Shown here one piece after another: positions 1 to 8,670 of a stretch of 64,000 nucleotides of DNA; position 1 is the stretch's first letter; each line of letters begins with the position of its first letter. Made by a program: the position numbers and the translations under genes. The notes beneath the pieces are model-generated. The model had not been told where the DNA came from and did no database searches. It saw nothing but the letters and a program-made list of their open reading frames with translations. Source of the stretch: AWTP1-13 sp963832445 (GTDB lineage: Bacteria; Pseudomonadota; Alphaproteobacteria; Rhizobiales; Hyphomicrobiaceae); the NCBI GenBank assembly GCA_963832445.1, contig CAWHUM010000010.1, positions 868,001 to 932,000 on the forward strand, given 5' to 3'.

Positions 1-18
1 GGCTAGTCTGCCCCCACC

Positions 19-333
19 TCACCGCACAGCCGGCGAAGATTCTGCGCCGGTGAGCGCTTCGGCGTCAGAGTAGAGGACCAGGCCCCTCGTATAGTCACCC
101 TGTCTGCAGGCCGCGCGGGCCTCGATCACCTTCATGGCGGCGAGGGTCAACCGACGTGCCGGGGCAGTCGACGTGCCGTGCTCGTCTGCGAGCTTGTGCA
201 TGAGCGCCAGGTCGACCTTGGCGCATGCCAGTGCGGTGTTCGGTTGGGCGGCAACCGAAGAGAGGGTGCCGGACAGAGAGCACAAAGCGGCTCCGAGAAC
301 TGCAGCCAAGTAAGCAGAATGGAAACGAGACAC
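19..333 (-). CDS. Small secreted protein of unknown function
   Basis: A 104-residue protein whose first ~30 residues form a signal peptide (basic MSRF start, hydrophobic stretch, then a VAAQ-type cleavage site), so the mature chain of about 75 residues should be periplasmic or secreted. The mature part has two cysteines (ALACAKVD and ARAACRQG) that could form a disulfide. It looks helical, and nothing in it resembles a catalytic motif. It is monocistronic and faces the window edge. I do not recognise a family; similar short secreted proteins are common in Hyphomicrobiales. Confidence 0.6.
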   Translation of the reverse strand: MSRFHSAYLAAVLGAALCSLSGTLSSVAAQPNTALACAKVDLALMHKLADEHGTSTAPARRLTLAAMKVIEARAACRQGDYTRGLVLYSDAEALTGAESSPAVR

Positions 334-488
334 AGCGATAGTCTCCTCTGTGAAAAGGTCCGCTTATGTCTTCTGCTTTGCCCCAGCGCCGACCCACCGG
401 CTGTGCTCTACGGCACACGCCGGAACTCTGCGCGGGCGGGCGACGTTTGGAACTTGCGTTCCCGGGTCCTTACCCCCGGGCTCAGGCT

Positions 489-1019
489 CTAGCGGCCAAG
501 CGCCGCCAGCACCTCGGGCAGGATGCGCTCGGCCAGCATGGCGTAGCCGGCCGGCGTGAAATGCACACCGTCCTCGCGCAGCTCGCTGCGCGGGAGGGCA
601 TCGAGCACACTGTTCTCCATGACGAGGAGCTTGACGCCGCGGGCATCCAACAGTGCACGCATCTTCTCGATATTGGCCGCCCGCTCGCCGGCAACGCGCA
701 TGCGCTCGTCATTGGTGCCGGGCTGCAGGATCACGAGCCTCGTTCCAGGCCGCACGACACTTTCCAGCCTCGCCAGCATCCCCCCGGTAGTGTCGCCTGC
801 TATGCCGCGATTGCGCACCACGGCATCGATGCCCTTCGCCTGCAGCAGGGCCTGCAACTGGGCGGGGTAGGCCTGGTCAAACGGCACACCCCAGCCGGCC
901 GTATTGCTTGCGCCGAGCGCGACGATGGTCACGGTGTCCGCCTGCGCGCGGGCTTGCGCCAGCGCGAACGCTGCCACGAGAACGGCCGTAGCAAGCCGCA
1001 GCACAACTGACACACGCAT
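489..1019 (-). CDS. SGNH/GDSL-type esterase (arylesterase, TesA-like)
   Basis: A 176-residue exported hydrolase predicted to cleave acyl or aryl esters in the periplasm. A signal peptide (MRVSVVLRL to ARAQA) is followed by the SGNH blocks: block I ALGASNTAG, where the serine is the nucleophile, block III PGTNDER with the asparagine, and block V DGVHFTPAGY with the catalytic Asp-His pair. Length matches TesA/arylesterase proteins of about 180-200 residues. An in-frame start 60 bases further upstream exists, but it would put a non-hydrophobic tail before the signal peptide, so the start at 1019 is preferred. It diverges from the channel gene at 1367. Substrate is unknown. Confidence 0.85.
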   Translation of the reverse strand: MRVSVVLRLATAVLVAAFALAQARAQADTVTIVALGASNTAGWGVPFDQAYPAQLQALLQAKGIDAVVRNRGIAGDTTGGMLARLESVVRPGTRLVILQPGTNDERMRVAGERAANIEKMRALLDARGVKLLVMENSVLDALPRSELREDGVHFTPAGYAMLAERILPEVLAALGR

Positions 1020-1366
1020 CAACAATCCTGATCCAACCTGCGGCAACGGATACTGCCACGTCCATCCTGCAGGTGCCACGTAAGGTCCACCGCTCCGTCA
1101 TCGCCCTGCCACGATGGCGGCCAATGCTGCTGTCCGTTTTTTGCACCAGCGAGCGGCAATATGAGCTGTGGCCGTTGCACTTGCCTGCCAAGCGCTAGTC
1201 CGATGCTATAGAGGTTCATTCGCACATCGTTCAAGGGGAGCCCCGGGGTCAGGTGCTGACGCACGCACCTCGGAAAACACTCACGCCGGGTCGTCGACAA
1301 GTTGAGAAATGCATCGCCGGTTGGGCCCGCACGGGCCGGCCTGGTGAGGCACAAGGGAGGTGGGAC
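1020..1366. promoter_or_regulatory. Divergent intergenic region upstream of the channel fusion
   Basis: About 350 bases without a convincing gene separate the esterase from the channel gene and must contain both promoters. A TATAGA hexamer lies at 1207-1212 with TTGCCT about 20 bases upstream, which is a weak sigma-70-like pair. An AGGGAGG Shine-Dalgarno sequence lies just before the GTG at 1367 and decides that start. No operator repeat or RNA structure was seen. Confidence 0.3.
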
Positions 1367-3679
1367 GTGAGGATTGCTCATGCCGGGATCACGTGCCGGG
1401 CCCTGCTTCTTGTATGCGCGGGCGCTGCCCTGCTTTGGCGCACACAGCCCGCACTCGCCCAGACCGACGCGGCTGCCGCCGCCGAGCCGCCGCTCTCGAT
1501 CGCGGTCTTCGTCAGCTCGCGCAACGACCAGTGCTACGATTCCGGCATCGTCACCGCCATCCAGCAACTGATGAAGGCCGAGCAGAAGCGCATCAACGCC
1601 TCGGGCGGCGTCCTTCGCCGCACGCTGGCGCTGCAGTTTCTCGACGACAAGCAAGACGACGCGCGGGCCATAGCCAACGTGAAGCAGGCGCTCGCCAACC
1701 CCAACACCGTAGCCATGGTCGGTCTGGCCCAGACCAACCGCGCCCAGGCGGTGTTCAATGCGGTCGGCACCGAGATCGGGGCGAGCGGCATCCCGTTCCT
1801 GTCGGATATCACGGTCAACAGCATCTTCGGGAAGCAGGCCAACGTGTACACCATCCGGCCCTCGCAGGACGACGAGCGCGTGCCGGTGATGGCGGCCTTC
1901 ATCAAGGCCCGCGGCATCCAGCACCCGGCCTTCGTCGGCCTCAAGGACCAGCTCTTCAGCACCAGCCTGGCCGACGGCTTGAAGAATGCCGACGGGGTGA
2001 GCCTTGTCGCCGACCACCGCCTCGCCTTGCAGAACAACAAGATCGATCCCTCAGCCCTCGCCGCAGTGGTCGCCGACCTCAAGCAGAAGGACCCCGACCT
2101 GGTGGTGCTCGCCATCGGTGGCGCGCGGACGCCCGAGATCCTTGCCGCCTTGGCCACCGCCGGCTTGAGCCCGCCGCTGTTCGTCACCGGCCGCATCGAG
2201 AGCATCATCGAGCGCGCCGGCCAGGAATACCCCGGCGACATCTTCCAGCTCGGCTGGGACAACCTGCCCGACATCTCCAGCGACCGCCTGCGCGAGCGCA
2301 TCGCCCGCAACGGACTGGAGAAGTGGATCTTCGAGGGGACCAAGGTTGCCGAGGCGCCGGGCTGGAAAAGCGGTGAATGCAAAGCCCGACCCGAAGGCGG
2401 GACGCCGGACGTGTTCGACCTGCGCAACATGATCGCCGTTGGCCGCGGCACCCAGTATGCCGACATGGTCGCGCTGGTGGCCGAGGCGCTCAAGACCGCC
2501 GATCCCAGAGCCAATACGGCGGCACTGCGTGCGCATGTGCTGAAGCAGCTGCAAACCAACTATGCCGCCGGGCGGGGCGCCTTCCGCGGGAGCTTCGAGA
2601 ACTGGTCGTTCCGGCCGGGCTCGCGCGCCGCCGACCGCACCCCGTTCATCGTCATGCGCCCGAACGGGCTCGGGGCCTCGCAGCTGGCGCCGCTGCAGTT
2701 CCTGCGCCTGCGCACCGACACGCTGCGCAAGATCGATACGCTCTATCTCGACATCGACCTGATCCGCACCTACCGCGTCGACGACAACGACAAGAGCTTC
2801 TTTGCCGACTTCTACCTGTCGATGCGCGGCAACAATGCCTCGATCAAGCAGGTCGAGTTCGTCAACGCCTTCCTCGACCCCAAGACCAGCGACCGCCAGA
2901 TGACCGTGCGCACTCTGCACGAGGCGGCGCCGAGCCAAGTCTACCCGCCCGAGATGAACATCTACCTGGTGTCGGGCAAGTTCACGTTCGATCCTCGCCT
3001 TGCTTCCTACCCCTTCGACACGCAGCGCTTCGCCATCCACATTCAGCCGAAGTCGGGCGACAACCCCTTCATCGTCCAGCCGCCGCCGCACTCCCTGCGC
3101 GACAAGAACGTCGAAACCGACGGCTGGGTGCCGCGCGACCAGTACGTCGCCTACGACGAGGACTTCGTGCCGACCATCGATGCCTGGACCTTCCGCCAGA
3201 GCATCGTGCCCTTCTACAAGGCGAGCTTCGTGTGGCTGATGCAGCGGCAGACTACCGATTACTATTTGCGCGTGGTGGTGCCGCTCGCGTTCATTCTGGC
3301 CGTCGCCTACACGTCGATCTTCATTCCATTGAGCCACTTCGAAGCGATCGTGACGATCCAGGTGACCGCGCTGCTTTCTGCCGTCGCCCTCTATCTGGCG
3401 CTGCCCAAGGTGGACGCCGGTGACGGCACCACCATGTCGGACAGGATCTTCCTGTTCATCTACACGGCAGTGAGCCTCATGATCGTCCTGTCCATCCTCA
3501 GGATCACGCGGCCCATCGCGCACGTGCGCTGGCTCAGCAAGGCCATCGGACTGGTGCAGGTCGTCGTCATCCCGCTGATGGTGGGGGCCATGGCGCTTTA
3601 CGTCTATCGCGCCAGTCTCGGCGAGGATGCGGGACCGCTGCTGCCACGGCTCGGCGGCCTTGCGCAGTTGTTCGGGTAG
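1367..3679 (+). CDS. Periplasmic-binding-protein / pentameric ligand-gated ion channel fusion
   Basis: A 770-residue inner-membrane protein with three parts. Residues 1-32 are a signal peptide ending in QPALAQ. Residues ~40-440 form a type-1 periplasmic binding module like the LivJ/Peripla_BP_6 receptors of amino-acid ABC transporters (start LSIAVFVSS, then SGGV and FLDDKQDD). Residues ~470-625 look like a pLGIC beta-sandwich ectodomain with the pro-loop signature YPFD at 548-551. Four hydrophobic helices follow, at ~630-652 (with the TM1 proline, VVVPLAF), 658-680 (pore-lining TM2), 692-713 and 727-748. The vertebrate Cys-loop cysteines are absent, as in prokaryotic channels. Expected role: a homopentameric channel gated by, or modulated through, a small solute bound by the N-terminal module. 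Ligand and ion selectivity are unknown. The GTG at 1367 is chosen for its AGGGAGG ribosome site and because it opens directly into the signal peptide; an upstream GTG at 1253 lacks both. Confidence 0.85.
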   Translation: MRIAHAGITCRALLLVCAGAALLWRTQPALAQTDAAAAAEPPLSIAVFVSSRNDQCYDSGIVTAIQQLMKAEQKRINASGGVLRRTLALQFLDDKQDDARAIANVKQALANPNTVAMVGLAQTNRAQAVFNAVGTEIGASGIPFLSDITVNSIFGKQANVYTIRPSQDDERVPVMAAFIKARGIQHPAFVGLKDQLFSTSLADGLKNADGVSLVADHRLALQNNKIDPSALAAVVADLKQKDPDLVVLAIGGARTPEILAALATAGLSPPLFVTGRIESIIERAGQEYPGDIFQLGWDNLPDISSDRLRERIARNGLEKWIFEGTKVAEAPGWKSGECKARPEGGTPDVFDLRNMIAVGRGTQYADMVALVAEALKTADPRANTAALRAHVLKQLQTNYAAGRGAFRGSFENWSFRPGSRAADRTPFIVMRPNGLGASQLAPLQFLRLRTDTLRKIDTLYLDIDLIRTYRVDDNDKSFFADFYLSMRGNNASIKQVEFVNAFLDPKTSDRQMTVRTLHEAAPSQVYPPEMNIYLVSGKFTFDPRLASYPFDTQRFAIHIQPKSGDNPFIVQPPPHSLRDKNVETDGWVPRDQYVAYDEDFVPTIDAWTFRQSIVPFYKASFVWLMQRQTTDYYLRVVVPLAFILAVAYTSIFIPLSHFEAIVTIQVTALLSAVALYLALPKVDAGDGTTMSDRIFLFIYTAVSLMIVLSILRITRPIAHVRWLSKAIGLVQVVVIPLMVGAMALYVYRASLGEDAGPLLPRLGGLAQLFG

Positions 3680-3810
3680 GCGGCGTGTTGCCGTGCCGGG
3701 CGGCGTGGTGACCAGGTTTGGCCGATGACACGGTTTGATCCTAGGATGGCCTGAGCCGCAGGGGGAGGCTCCTGCGACGGGTGGGACTGGGGACCTACTG
3801 GGGGAACCTG

Positions 3811-5094
3811 ATGGACGGCGCAACCGTGCTCGAGCAGATCGGGCGCACCCTGAACGGGCCTTTGCTCACGCTCGGCGCGCTGGCGGCCGCCATCATCCTG
3901 CTCGTTGCTCTTTTCGTGCTCGCGGGCCGCTACACGCGCCTCGCACGGGAGCTCGCCGAGCGCGAGCGGGCGGCCGGTCCGGCCGCCGCCCTGTCGGCCG
4001 GGCCGCAGGCTCAGATGATACGCACCTCGGTCGATCGCCTGCTGCTGCGCAATCCCGTCGTCTTCTATGTGCTGGTTGCCCTAGTCGCGATTGCGTGCTG
4101 GCTCGCGGGATGGGCAATCGCGCCGAGCAGGGAGCGCTTCCTGGCCTCGAGGGAATGGCACATTCAGCCCTTCTATCTGGCTGCGCATCTGATTGCTTTG
4201 AGACTGTTCGTCAGGCTGTTCGTGCGCAAGTACGTGGCGGGCGCCGCTCAGCTCGACATTGCCCCCGAGCACGTTGCTCGAGGAATTCGCCGCATCCTCG
4301 GCCCGCCCGGTGTCCTGCTCGCGGTGGCGATCGCCGCTCCCTTCTGCGTCCTCGACTTCCGCTATCTCGTGAGCGATCGCTACGAGAAGCTGAGCGAGGA
4401 TCAGGCACTTCATGCCATCGACTATCTGATGTGGGGCATCTGGTGCACCGAATGGGTGCTTAACGCCATTATCTGGGTGACGCTGGCCGGCTTCCTGGCC
4501 TTGAGCTACATGGCGCTGAGCACTTCGCGCTTCCGCGCTCCGATCGCCACCGTGGTGCAGGACAAGCTCTACCGCCCGTTCCTGCAGATGAGCTCGCAGG
4601 GCGCCAGCATCGTCTTGAGCTTTGCCTGCGTCACCGGCCTCTACATCTGGTATGCCGGCGGCACGGCCTCCGATTTTCTGGGGCTCGCGGTGACCGGCGT
4701 GCTGCTGGTCGTGGGGTTCGTGCCCTCTTGGCTGCTGCTCAACGCCAAGGTCAAGCGCACCGTGCAAGAGGAGATCGAGGCGCTGCGCCGCGGTGTCTCC
4801 GCGCCGGTGGCGGAGACCGTGCTTGCGGGCGGGGCGGCCGCCGCTGCTGCGGACGGACGGCCGCGGAGCGTGGACGAGCGGCTCGACGAGGTGCTTGCGC
4901 TGATGCGCGCCTGGCACCTGGAGCGCCTGCAGACCAATCTCGGGCGCACGGAGGCGCAGGCGCTGGCGGTGCGGCTCGCTGCTCCGGCGGCAACCGCCGG
5001 CTGGCAGTTCTACAACAACCTGCAGAGCATCCTGGGCGCGATCGGCCGCACGCTCGGATCGATGTTCTCGGCGATCGCCGGCCTCTTCGTGTAG
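3811..5094 (+). CDS. Multi-pass membrane protein of unknown function, downstream of the channel fusion
   Basis: A 427-residue integral membrane protein with about six or seven hydrophobic segments. The first is near residues 10-35, the second around NPVVFYVLVALVAI, and later ones around HIQPFYLAAHLIAL, GVLLAVAIAAPF, NAIIWVTLAGFLAL and LGLAVTGVLLVVGF. These are followed by a soluble, probably cytoplasmic tail of about 130 residues rich in Ala, Arg and Glu. The ATG at 3811 has GGGGGAA just upstream; a GTG at 3781 is an alternative. It lies about 130 bases after the channel gene on the same strand, so co-transcription is plausible. I do not recognise the family. A partner or accessory role for the channel is inference from position only. 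Confidence 0.6.
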   Translation: MDGATVLEQIGRTLNGPLLTLGALAAAIILLVALFVLAGRYTRLARELAERERAAGPAAALSAGPQAQMIRTSVDRLLLRNPVVFYVLVALVAIACWLAGWAIAPSRERFLASREWHIQPFYLAAHLIALRLFVRLFVRKYVAGAAQLDIAPEHVARGIRRILGPPGVLLAVAIAAPFCVLDFRYLVSDRYEKLSEDQALHAIDYLMWGIWCTEWVLNAIIWVTLAGFLALSYMALSTSRFRAPIATVVQDKLYRPFLQMSSQGASIVLSFACVTGLYIWYAGGTASDFLGLAVTGVLLVVGFVPSWLLLNAKVKRTVQEEIEALRRGVSAPVAETVLAGGAAAAAADGRPRSVDERLDEVLALMRAWHLERLQTNLGRTEAQALAVRLAAPAATAGWQFYNNLQSILGAIGRTLGSMFSAIAGLFV

Positions 5095-5196
5095 GCCCCG
5101 CGCCGGCCGGGAACGCCGCGCACTCTTGACCCACGTCAATGTTCGAGACCCTCCGGCCGACCATCACTGGGTTCCCCGGTCGACCGAAAGGCTAAC

Positions 5197-6432
5197 GTGC
5201 TGGCACCACCCTCAGACCGCAGCGCGACCGTGCCGCCACGGCTCAGCATCGGGCCAAAGCTCGCGAGCTGGCTCGGCGGTCGTGCGCGCATCGTCTCCGC
5301 CCTCGTGGCGGTGGTCGCACTTGCGACAGCTGCCTTCTCCTATGTGTCGCGACAGCCGATCGCAGTGCCCGTATCCGGCGCGGAAGCAAACGTCCCGATC
5401 CGCGTGTTCGGACTCGGCACGGTCGAAGCCCGCATCGTCTCGCGCATAGGTTTTGAGGTGGGAGCCGCCATTACCGAGCTCAACGCCGACCATGGCGACA
5501 CCGTCAAGCAAGGCCAAGTGCTGGCCAAGCTGCATGCCACGCAGCAGCAGGCCAAGGTGGCGCGGGCCAAGGCCGCGGTGCTGAGCGCGGAAGTCGCCGT
5601 CCGCAAGGCCGAGGCCACCGTTACCAAGGCGCGCGCCATCCTCGCGCAGCGCTTGGAGGTCAACAAGCGCAAGCAGCAGCTGGCGACCCGCCAGGTCACG
5701 TCTACCCAGGTGGCCGAGGAGGCGCAGCGCGACGAGGACGTCGCCAAGGCCGACGTCCTGGTGGCAGAGAACGATATCGAGGTCGGCACCGCGCAGCTCG
5801 CCGACGCCAAGGCACAGCTCGCTTACGAGAGCGCGATCCTCGAGCAGCACACTCTGCTGGCCCCCTTCGACGCTTTGGTCGTCGATCGCCAGAAGGAGCT
5901 CGGCACGGTCGTCAAGGCCGGCGACACGATCTTCTCGCTGGTCGCCGCCGATTCCGTGTGGGTGCTGGCCTACATCGACGAGTCGCGCTCCGGAACGATC
6001 AAGGAAGGTCAGACCGCGCAAGTGCGCCTGCGCTCTCTCCCCCACCAGGTGTTTTCCGGTCGCGTGGTCCGCATCGGCATCGAGAGCGACCGCATCACCG
6101 AGGAACGGCGCGTCTATGTCAAATGCGAGCAATGCCCAGTGCGCTTCCATCTGGGCGAGCAGGTCGAGGTCTTGATCACGGTCGCCATGCTGCCACAGGC
6201 GCGGTTTGTGCCCGAGGCCGCGGTCACGGGGTACAACGGGTCGAAGGGCACGGTGTGGAGCATCGAAGATGGGCGCCTGATACGCCGCGTCGTATCCTTC
6301 GGGCATCGCACGGAAGATTCACGCCTCGAGATCAGGGACGGGTTGCCCTCCGATGCCGAGGTCGTCACCGCGGTGACCCCGTCGCTGCAGGAGGGCCGCG
6401 CCGCCAGGGCGAAACCGGAGCAGCAACGGTGA
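5197..6432 (+). CDS. HlyD-family periplasmic adaptor (membrane fusion protein) of an ABC exporter
   Basis: A 411-residue adaptor that should bridge an inner-membrane ABC exporter to the outer membrane. It has one N-terminal membrane anchor (~residues 29-48), then a biotinyl-lipoyl half (GAAITELNADHGDTVKQG), a long alanine-rich alpha-helical hairpin (~100-205), the second lipoyl half (LLAPFDALVVDRQKELG) and a beta-barrel domain. The GTG start has AAAGG upstream. Its stop overlaps the GTG of the permease gene by four bases, showing a translationally coupled adaptor-permease-ATPase operon of the DevBCA/MacAB kind. Exported substrate unknown. Confidence 0.85.
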   Translation: MLAPPSDRSATVPPRLSIGPKLASWLGGRARIVSALVAVVALATAAFSYVSRQPIAVPVSGAEANVPIRVFGLGTVEARIVSRIGFEVGAAITELNADHGDTVKQGQVLAKLHATQQQAKVARAKAAVLSAEVAVRKAEATVTKARAILAQRLEVNKRKQQLATRQVTSTQVAEEAQRDEDVAKADVLVAENDIEVGTAQLADAKAQLAYESAILEQHTLLAPFDALVVDRQKELGTVVKAGDTIFSLVAADSVWVLAYIDESRSGTIKEGQTAQVRLRSLPHQVFSGRVVRIGIESDRITEERRVYVKCEQCPVRFHLGEQVEVLITVAMLPQARFVPEAAVTGYNGSKGTVWSIEDGRLIRRVVSFGHRTEDSRLEIRDGLPSDAEVVTAVTPSLQEGRAARAKPEQQR

Positions 6433-7562
6433 ACCTGGCCTACCGCGACGTCCGCCACAACCTGTTCCGCTTCCTGCTCACCTGCTTCGGCTTGAGCCTG
6501 CTGTTGAGCGTGGTGATGGCCATGATCGGCATTTATCGCGGCATCGTCGTCGACGCACTGACGGTGGCGCGCAACCACGGCGTCGATCTTTGGGTCGTCG
6601 AGGCGGGCTCGCGCGGCCCCTTTGCCGAGGCGTCGCGCATTCCCGGCGAAGCGCGCGAGGGCATTGCCCGCCTCGCCGGCGTGACGGCGGCGGGGTCGGT
6701 GACCTATCAGACCGTCGAGGCCGAGCGGCTGGGCCGCAAGGTGAGGCTCTACGTGATCGGCTTCGAGCCGGGGCGGCCAGGTGGACCCATGCATGTCGCC
6801 GCCGGCCGGATGATCGGCCAGAGCCACTTCGAGATGGTCGCCGACCAGCGTGCCGGACTGGAGCTCGGGGACCGGATAAGGTTGGGGCGCACCACGTTCT
6901 CGGTCGTGGGCCTGACCGAGAACCAAGTGGCATCGGGCGGTGATCCCGTTGCGTTCATCACCCTGCTCGATGCCCAGAAGCTGCAGTTCGATCTGGCTCC
7001 AGCCGCCGCCCGTGTTCAGCTGGCCAAGGGCTCCCAAGGAGCGAGCAGGGACACCGTCAATGCCGTGGTGGCGCGCGTTGCGTCCACGGCCAATCTGGAG
7101 AGCGTCGCGGAGGCCGCGCGCCGCTGGAAGCATCTTGCCGCGCTCACGCAGGCAGAACAGGAGGGCATCCTCGCCGAATCCCTGGTCGATCGCGCCCGAC
7201 GGCAGATCGGCATGTTCACCAGCATTTTGCTGCTCGTGTCGGCAGTGATCATTGCGCTCATCATCTACACCATGACCATGGAGAAGCTGCGCCAGATCGC
7301 CATGCTGAAGCTGATCGGAGCGCCGGATCGCACCATCGTCGGCATGATCGTGCAGCAGGCGCTGGCACTCGGCCTGACGGGCTTCGCCTTCGGTGCCCTG
7401 CTGATCGCCAACATCAAGGACTATTTCCCGCGCCGCGTCGTGCTCGAGCCGGACAACGTGCTGGCACTCGGTGGCGTCGTGGTCCTGGTCTGCCTGCTGG
7501 CCAGCGCGCTGGGCGTGCGGGCCGCACTCAAGGCCGACCCAGCTACCGCGCTTGGAAGCTGA
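6429..7562 (+). CDS. FtsX/MacB-like ABC exporter permease (DevC-type)
   Basis: A 377-residue permease with the usual FtsX layout. One membrane helix near the N-terminus (LFRFLLTCFGLSLLL) is followed by a periplasmic domain of about 200 residues and three C-terminal helices (IGMFTSILLLVSAVII, GLTGFAFGALLIA and LALGGVVVLVCLLA). The coupling segment MEKLRQIAMLKLIGA between the second and third helices is typical of the family. It begins with GTG inside the stop of the adaptor gene, and the ATPase gene starts 5 bases after its end. This order and overlap assign it to a DevBCA-like tripartite exporter working with an outer-membrane channel that is not in this window. Confidence 0.87.
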   Translation: MNLAYRDVRHNLFRFLLTCFGLSLLLSVVMAMIGIYRGIVVDALTVARNHGVDLWVVEAGSRGPFAEASRIPGEAREGIARLAGVTAAGSVTYQTVEAERLGRKVRLYVIGFEPGRPGGPMHVAAGRMIGQSHFEMVADQRAGLELGDRIRLGRTTFSVVGLTENQVASGGDPVAFITLLDAQKLQFDLAPAAARVQLAKGSQGASRDTVNAVVARVASTANLESVAEAARRWKHLAALTQAEQEGILAESLVDRARRQIGMFTSILLLVSAVIIALIIYTMTMEKLRQIAMLKLIGAPDRTIVGMIVQQALALGLTGFAFGALLIANIKDYFPRRVVLEPDNVLALGGVVVLVCLLASALGVRAALKADPATALGS

Positions 7563-7567
7563 AACCC

Positions 7568-8290
7568 ATGATCACCGCCACGCCCGACAACGCGCTCGTG
7601 AGCCTCAGGGGCATCGCCAAGCATTTCGGCGAAGGGGAGACCCGCATCGATGCCCTGCGCGACATCTCGCTCGAGGTGGCGCCGGGCGAGGTGGTAGCCC
7701 TGCGCGGGCCGTCGGGCTCGGGCAAGACCACGCTGCTCAATGTCATCGCCTGCATCCTCGATCCTTCGGGCGGCAGCATGAGCCTCGACGGCGAAGTCGT
7801 CTTCGACGGCAGGTGGCTGCGGCGGGACCTGCGCCGGCTTCGGCTGGAGAAGATCGGCTTCATCTTCCAGTTCCACAACCTGCTCCCCTTCCTGAATGCC
7901 ACCGACAACGTGGCGATCGTGCTGCAGCTGGCGGGGCACGAGCCTGCCGAGGCACGCAAGCGGGCGAGTGAACTGCTGGACTATCTCGAGGTCGGCAAGC
8001 GCCAGCACGCCTTCCCCGCCAAGTTGTCGGGGGGCGAGGCCCAGCGTGTGGCTATCGCCCGGGCCCTGGCCAACCGGCCGCGCATCATCCTGGCCGACGA
8101 GCCGACCGCCGCGCTCGATTCAAAGCGCGCGGGCATCGTCATGGACCTGCTGCGCAAGCTGGCGGTCGATCAGAATGCAGCGGTCATCGCGGTCACGCAC
8201 GACGAGAAGATCTTCGACCGCTTCGACCGCATGTTCATGCTGCGCGACGGCCGGCTGGACGACATCGTGTCGATGCCCGTCGCCGCGTAG
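7568..8290 (+). CDS. ABC exporter ATP-binding protein (DevA/MacB/LolD-type)
   Basis: A 240-residue cytoplasmic ATPase that powers the exporter encoded just upstream. It has Walker A GPSGSGKT at residues 47-54, a Q-loop around FIFQFHN, the ABC signature LSGGEAQR starting at residue 153, Walker B IILADEPTAALD and the switch histidine in AVTHD. The combination of LDSKRAGIVMDLL after Walker B and the short length fits the LolD/MacB/DevA branch. It is the last gene of the three-gene operon; DUF2218 follows after a 73-base AT-richer gap and is probably transcribed separately. Confidence 0.92.
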   Translation: MITATPDNALVSLRGIAKHFGEGETRIDALRDISLEVAPGEVVALRGPSGSGKTTLLNVIACILDPSGGSMSLDGEVVFDGRWLRRDLRRLRLEKIGFIFQFHNLLPFLNATDNVAIVLQLAGHEPAEARKRASELLDYLEVGKRQHAFPAKLSGGEAQRVAIARALANRPRIILADEPTAALDSKRAGIVMDLLRKLAVDQNAAVIAVTHDEKIFDRFDRMFMLRDGRLDDIVSMPVAA

Positions 8291-8363
8291 CGTCGTTGCT
8301 TCCAGGCTTGCCGCGTCGGCCTCTTAAACTATATTCTAGTAGTAAACAATTGCGAGGCCCACC

Positions 8364-8654
8364 ATGCGCGTCTCTGAAGCCCGTATCCCGACCGCCGCCG
8401 CCAGCCGCTACCTGCAGCAGCTGTGCAAGCACTGGAGCCACAAGTTCGCGGTCGAGTTCACGCCGGAGAAGGGCGCCATCCCGTTCGCCGCCGATCGGCG
8501 GTGCCTGCTGGAGGCCACGTCCGACCACCTGGCGCTGCGCATCGAGACCGCCGACGAAGCCTCGCTCGAGCGCATGGAGAGCGTGGTCGTGGACCACTTG
8601 AAGCGCTTCGCTTTTCGCCAGGACTTGGGCGCCATCGCCTGGCAGCGAAGCTAG
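8364..8654 (+). CDS. DUF2218 domain protein
   Basis: A 96-residue soluble protein matching the DUF2218 family over its full length: MRVSEARIPTA start, a central CKHWSHKF segment, DHLALRIETAD and a C-terminal DHLKRFAFR. DUF2218 proteins often sit near iron-uptake genes in proteobacteria, but no such gene is next to this one. The promoter region just upstream (about 8325-8345) is AT-rich and contains an imperfect dyad, ACTA-N8-TAGT, which could be a regulator site. Biochemical function is unknown for the family. Confidence 0.8.
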   Translation: MRVSEARIPTAAASRYLQQLCKHWSHKFAVEFTPEKGAIPFAADRRCLLEATSDHLALRIETADEASLERMESVVVDHLKRFAFRQDLGAIAWQRS

Positions 8655-8670
8655 CGCGCTAACCCGCCCG

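Noticed and set aside
1019..2017. A 332-codon minus-strand frame overlapping the esterase promoter and channel N-terminus
   Set aside because: It lacks a ribosome site and composition typical of a real protein; it is a shadow of the channel gene.
2051..3823. A 590-codon minus-strand frame opposite the channel fusion
   Set aside because: The plus-strand protein has a signal peptide, conserved motifs and helices; the antisense product does not.
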